NCBI GenBank assembly: GCA_950295325.1
Contig: OX485807.1
Location: 40,330,440-40,394,439, forward strand
Length of the DNA stretch: 64,000 nt
Direction: 5' to 3'
DNA from: Polytrichum commune
Taxonomy: Eukaryota; Streptophyta; Polytrichopsida; Polytrichales; Polytrichaceae
Of the stretch, positions 61,103 to 64,000 are shown piece by piece (positions within the stretch are counted from its first letter, which is position 1; each line of letters opens with the position of its first letter). Under the pieces are notes generated by a model. The model did not search any database. It was not told the DNA's origin and saw nothing but the letters and a program-made list of their open reading frames with translations. The translations under genes were made by a program, and so were the position numbers.

Positions 61103-62062
61103 ATGGCTCTTTGTCGTGCACCTCTCCATGAGGAGTGCCCAAAACACCATGGGCACAAGGGGGACCCCGGAGTGACACCCGGGACTTGTGGTGCCATTGG
61201 TGAGAGGGCCCAAGTGATCCTAGTGTGGGTAAGGGCCCCGCGCGTTGAGAACGCCTCCCACCCATGAAGACTAGGAGGCACAAGGGCAAGGCCATAAGTT
61301 ATGCATAGCTCATGGCGTGGTGATTCTAGAATGCTCAAGATCACCTCAATCGGAGGTGTGAGCTAAGAGTTATGCCAAATTGAGTGGGGCGCTGTCCCGA
61401 GACAGCGCTCTGGTACAGAGCAGTGGCCTGGGAGTGGCTCCCGGGGCTGCCAAGGTTTAAACAAACATACCTTCCTCAATACTTGCCCGGATGGGGCAAG
61501 TGAGGAGTCCATCGGCATCTACGTGTTAGCATCAAAACTCATACAAGGAAGTTATGATGGTTTGAAGCTGCCAGGGGCTTCTAGGCCCAGTGGCTAAGGG
61601 CAAATGTCTACTTGGCCCCAACTCTTGGTAGAGAGACAAAAGGTTTCTTGACGGTGGGGTAGGGGCCCCGCGTAGAGTCCTAGAGGCTTATTTGGGTGAG
61701 GTGGTGTGGCCTCACCCACCCGAGGCCGAACGGCACGGCCTCCATGGGCTTTTGGCCCAATGTGAGGCCATAGTTGCCTAGTATGCTTCGGGTTGTTGTA
61801 ATGTTGCTCCGGCAACGCGATGATTAACATAGGATTGGACTTCCATGGATGGAAGTCCACATCGAAGAAATGGGTTACCGATTAAGTGGTGAGTCCCGAA
61901 AACAAAGTAGGAGGGTTGGTTCCCTCCTATGAACTATAAGGTCCGGGGTAGGAGGAGCTAACCATTAGCATGGCGGAATGCGAAGGGTTAGCTCTCGTAA
62001 CCTTTGCTAGAAACGAAAATTGGCAAAATTGTTAGGGAGCTAGCAAGGGTTGCGACACTCTT
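61103..62062 (-). repeat. ~1-kb dispersed repeat, copy 2
   Basis: Reverse-complement partner of 57215-58225, with the same order of blocks. Divergence is substantial, with indels in the AGCTCC-rich outer part, so the duplication is old. Confidence 0.7.
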
Positions 62063-63126
62063 GGATCAAAAGGGCAATGAATGAATACCGTTGGATTAAG
62101 GGGTTTAGAAGAATGATATGTAAGTGAAGCCAACCATAAATGCTAATTGTTAGATTTAGGTACAACCAGATCTACGGGCGGTAGGCCATGTGGTTAAAAA
62201 ATGGTGTTTGCGAAGGTTTGCGCTGGCCTTATTCTTACTATCTTTTTTCGGTTATGACACACTCTCTTTCTCCATCTCCATATAGTTAGCAATGGTCTTC
62301 GTAACGTTTCATTTTGTAGAATGATAGTAAAATTAATGTTGAATAAAATAGTTTATAAATTCTATTAATGTTGATTAAAAGAGTTTGTAAATCATGTTGA
62401 GGAATTGTTCTATGGATTTGTAGATGTTGGAATAAACTATTGTATAGATATGTGGTTACTAAAGTGAAGGCCACAATTGTTTGCCATTCAGGTTCCTCTG
62501 ATTGTATTACTACTAATTGTAGTGATTTTGGTTGTAGTGTTGTTGGTTGCGGCGTTTGAGACTTAGAAACATGAGGTAGAAATATAGGTAGTGGTTAGAG
62601 ATAGAATTAGTAGTTGGTGATGAAGTTAGTGGCTAAAGCTCTAGCTTTAGTCTTGATTGGAGTATTGGCTTGGAGGGTGGCAAAATGACATTCATCCAAA
62701 TAACATTCTTTAAAAGGATGGTTTAATTCTCAATCCTTCCACTTCTCAACCAATCCAACCAAGGGTGGCTGGAGTAAAAATTGGTGGAAGTTAGGTACCT
62801 AGAGCTAACCCCCACATTACGGTAGCAGATACTATGTATGATGGTTGAATTTTAGATGAAGTGAGAATGATTTAGGTTGGATGAAGATTTGTTTTCTAAG
62901 GGATGAAATGGTGGACTTAAGATGGTTGCATGGATGAATAATGGTTGGATGAATGTGATGAAGTTGGATGATTGTAGGAGATAGAAGGTCATTGCTTAAA
63001 GGCACTAGAGTAGTCAATCCATCCGGCCAATCTTGTGGGTTGCTATTTTGATTGAAATAGCAATTGCCAGCACATAGTGTTTCTTATATAGCTTTATTAG
63101 AGATAATTTCAATTATTATTTGAGAG
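62063..63126. other. Intergenic DNA, no gene recognised
   Basis: Purine/pyrimidine-biased simple sequence around 62560-62980 (GGTTGGATGAA-type words). The last eight bases are the left target duplication of the hAT element. Confidence 0.5.
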
Positions 63127-63954
63127 CAGGGTTGTCTATTGTGTCGTGATGGAGGCTAATCCCGACATAATGTCGTGGCGTCACGACACGTATCTGTCAC
63201 GACATTATGCTGGATGCTGTCTTTATCCTGACGAACTTGAATTTTACCGTATTTTTTTTGTGTAATTACATTACCCCAATCAGGACACGTAGGATTTACG
63301 ATGTCCACGTATGGTGCCATGTCAGCAAAGTAGAGGTAAAGTAGGAAAAAAATTACTAGCGCCCGTCCCCCCCCCCCCGTTCCCCCCGCTCCCTATGTTC
63401 CCCTCCCCCATCCGGCACCCCATCCGGCCCTCATCCGGCCTCCATCCGCCCCCCCCCACCCATCCGAACCCTCCCCCCTATCCGACCCGCCCCACCCCCC
63501 CCCCCATCCGAACCCGGCCCCCCTCCCCCCCCAATCCGAACCCCAATCTGGCCCCCATCCATACCCCATCCGGCCTCCATCCGGTACCCCATCCGGCCCC
63601 CATCCGGCGTTCCCCCCGTCCGCATCCGTTCCCGCCCCCGTTCCCGTCCCCGTCCGCTCCGTTCCCCTCCCCCCCACACCCTCATTTGTCATATTTTACT
63701 ACTTTGATTTAAACAGAATGATAAACACAAAGGCAAAATGATTTACATGGCAAGGGAAATATGCACATCCACGTTGGATTTTTCTGCCACATTGGATGCC
63801 ACCTTGGCAAGAAGGTAAGTATTTTACCCACCCTACTAGCTTCCCCCTAGTATGACCCTACGTGGACCCTATTATGTCGTGACGGAGGGGTCCGCCCCGA
63901 CACGACACGTCATGACGTCATGACGGTGGCAGGACGTCGCGATAGACAACCCTG
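63127..63954. mobile_element. Non-autonomous hAT-type element (828 bp)
   Basis: Perfect 13-bp terminal inverted repeats CAGGGTTGTCTAT at both ends, flanked by an exact 8-bp direct repeat TTTGAGAG (63119-63126, 63955-63962). A CAGGG-type terminus with an 8-bp duplication is diagnostic of the hAT superfamily. Subterminal GTCGTGACG/CACGACAC words are repeated near both ends (63142-63213; 63875-63925), as expected for transposase-binding repeats. There is no transposase frame; the interior is mostly a C-rich tract. It is the youngest-looking insertion in the window. Confidence 0.9.
63367..63672 (+). repeat. C-rich CCCATCCGGCC minisatellite inside the hAT element
   Basis: Irregular CATCCGGCCCC and CATCCGAACCC units alternate with long C runs. 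They give a Pro-rich frame on the plus strand and a Gly-rich frame on the minus strand, both artefacts of composition. The minus strand has many G3+ runs and is prone to quadruplexes. Confidence 0.85.
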
Positions 63955-64000
63955 TTTGAGAGTATAATATTATGGAGTCTCAAGTCTTCCTTTCAATTGA

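Noticed and set aside
57215-62062. LTR retrotransposon with ~1-kb LTRs
   Set aside because: The two copies are inverted, not direct, and no gag-pol domains lie between them.
63311-63712. 133-residue Pro-rich open frame and Gly-rich frames opposite
   Set aside because: C-rich minisatellite inside a hAT element; all frames are open because of composition.

Overview
The window looks like gene-poor, repeat-rich nuclear DNA of a land plant. Protein-like sequence is split by short GT...AG introns, the identifiable coding remnants come from plant-type transposons (a Mutator-like transposase, a LINE reverse transcriptase, SINEs, MITEs, a hAT element), and A+T is high with many microsatellites. I see no intact host gene, no rRNA and no functional tRNA gene. 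The species cannot be fixed from the sequence. A large-genome lineage is likely, and a bryophyte, lycophyte or fern is only a guess.

The central finding is a probable 10.4-kb composite transposon at 33441-43889. It has related inverted termini and two divergently arranged, decayed genes. On the minus strand (33783-37411) is a Mutator-like (MULE) transposase with a SWIM zinc finger. On the plus strand (37808-43706) is a multi-exon gene whose product combines a ParB-like domain (pattern WDGNHR) with a C-terminal region that resembles a circularly permuted amino-methyltransferase (pattern VVDLTCSTG). A second, more decayed copy of that plus-strand gene lies at 11031-14614. It keeps several of the same intron positions and is followed by the same terminal sequence, ending near 15094, so gene and terminus travelled together. 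The long first intron of the plus-strand gene holds 14 copies of a 24-bp palindrome, 11 of them arranged as a ~600-bp nested inverted array.

Layout. 1-3983: no gene. 3984-4294: small MITE with a 5-bp target duplication. 4840-8590: a minus-strand LINE split by a ~1.36-kb insertion, then a SINE. 9438-10985: GT microsatellite carrying a ~1-kb inverted-repeat element. 11031-15094: ParB/methyltransferase-like gene copy 1 and its terminus. 15095-33440: no recognisable gene, but several MITEs (19392, 27355, 28260), a ~0.9-kb foldback (20709-21607) and 57-bp and 34-bp tandem arrays. 33441-43889: the composite element. 43890-57214: LINE tail, SINE, two strong hairpins and a GC-richer stretch. 57215-62062: two ~1-kb inverted copies of one repeat. 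63127-63954: a hAT-type element with an exact 8-bp target duplication and a C-rich core.

Every protein-coding remnant recognised here carries stops or frameshifts, so the window records past activity rather than present function. The value is in the element architecture and the unusual protein family.
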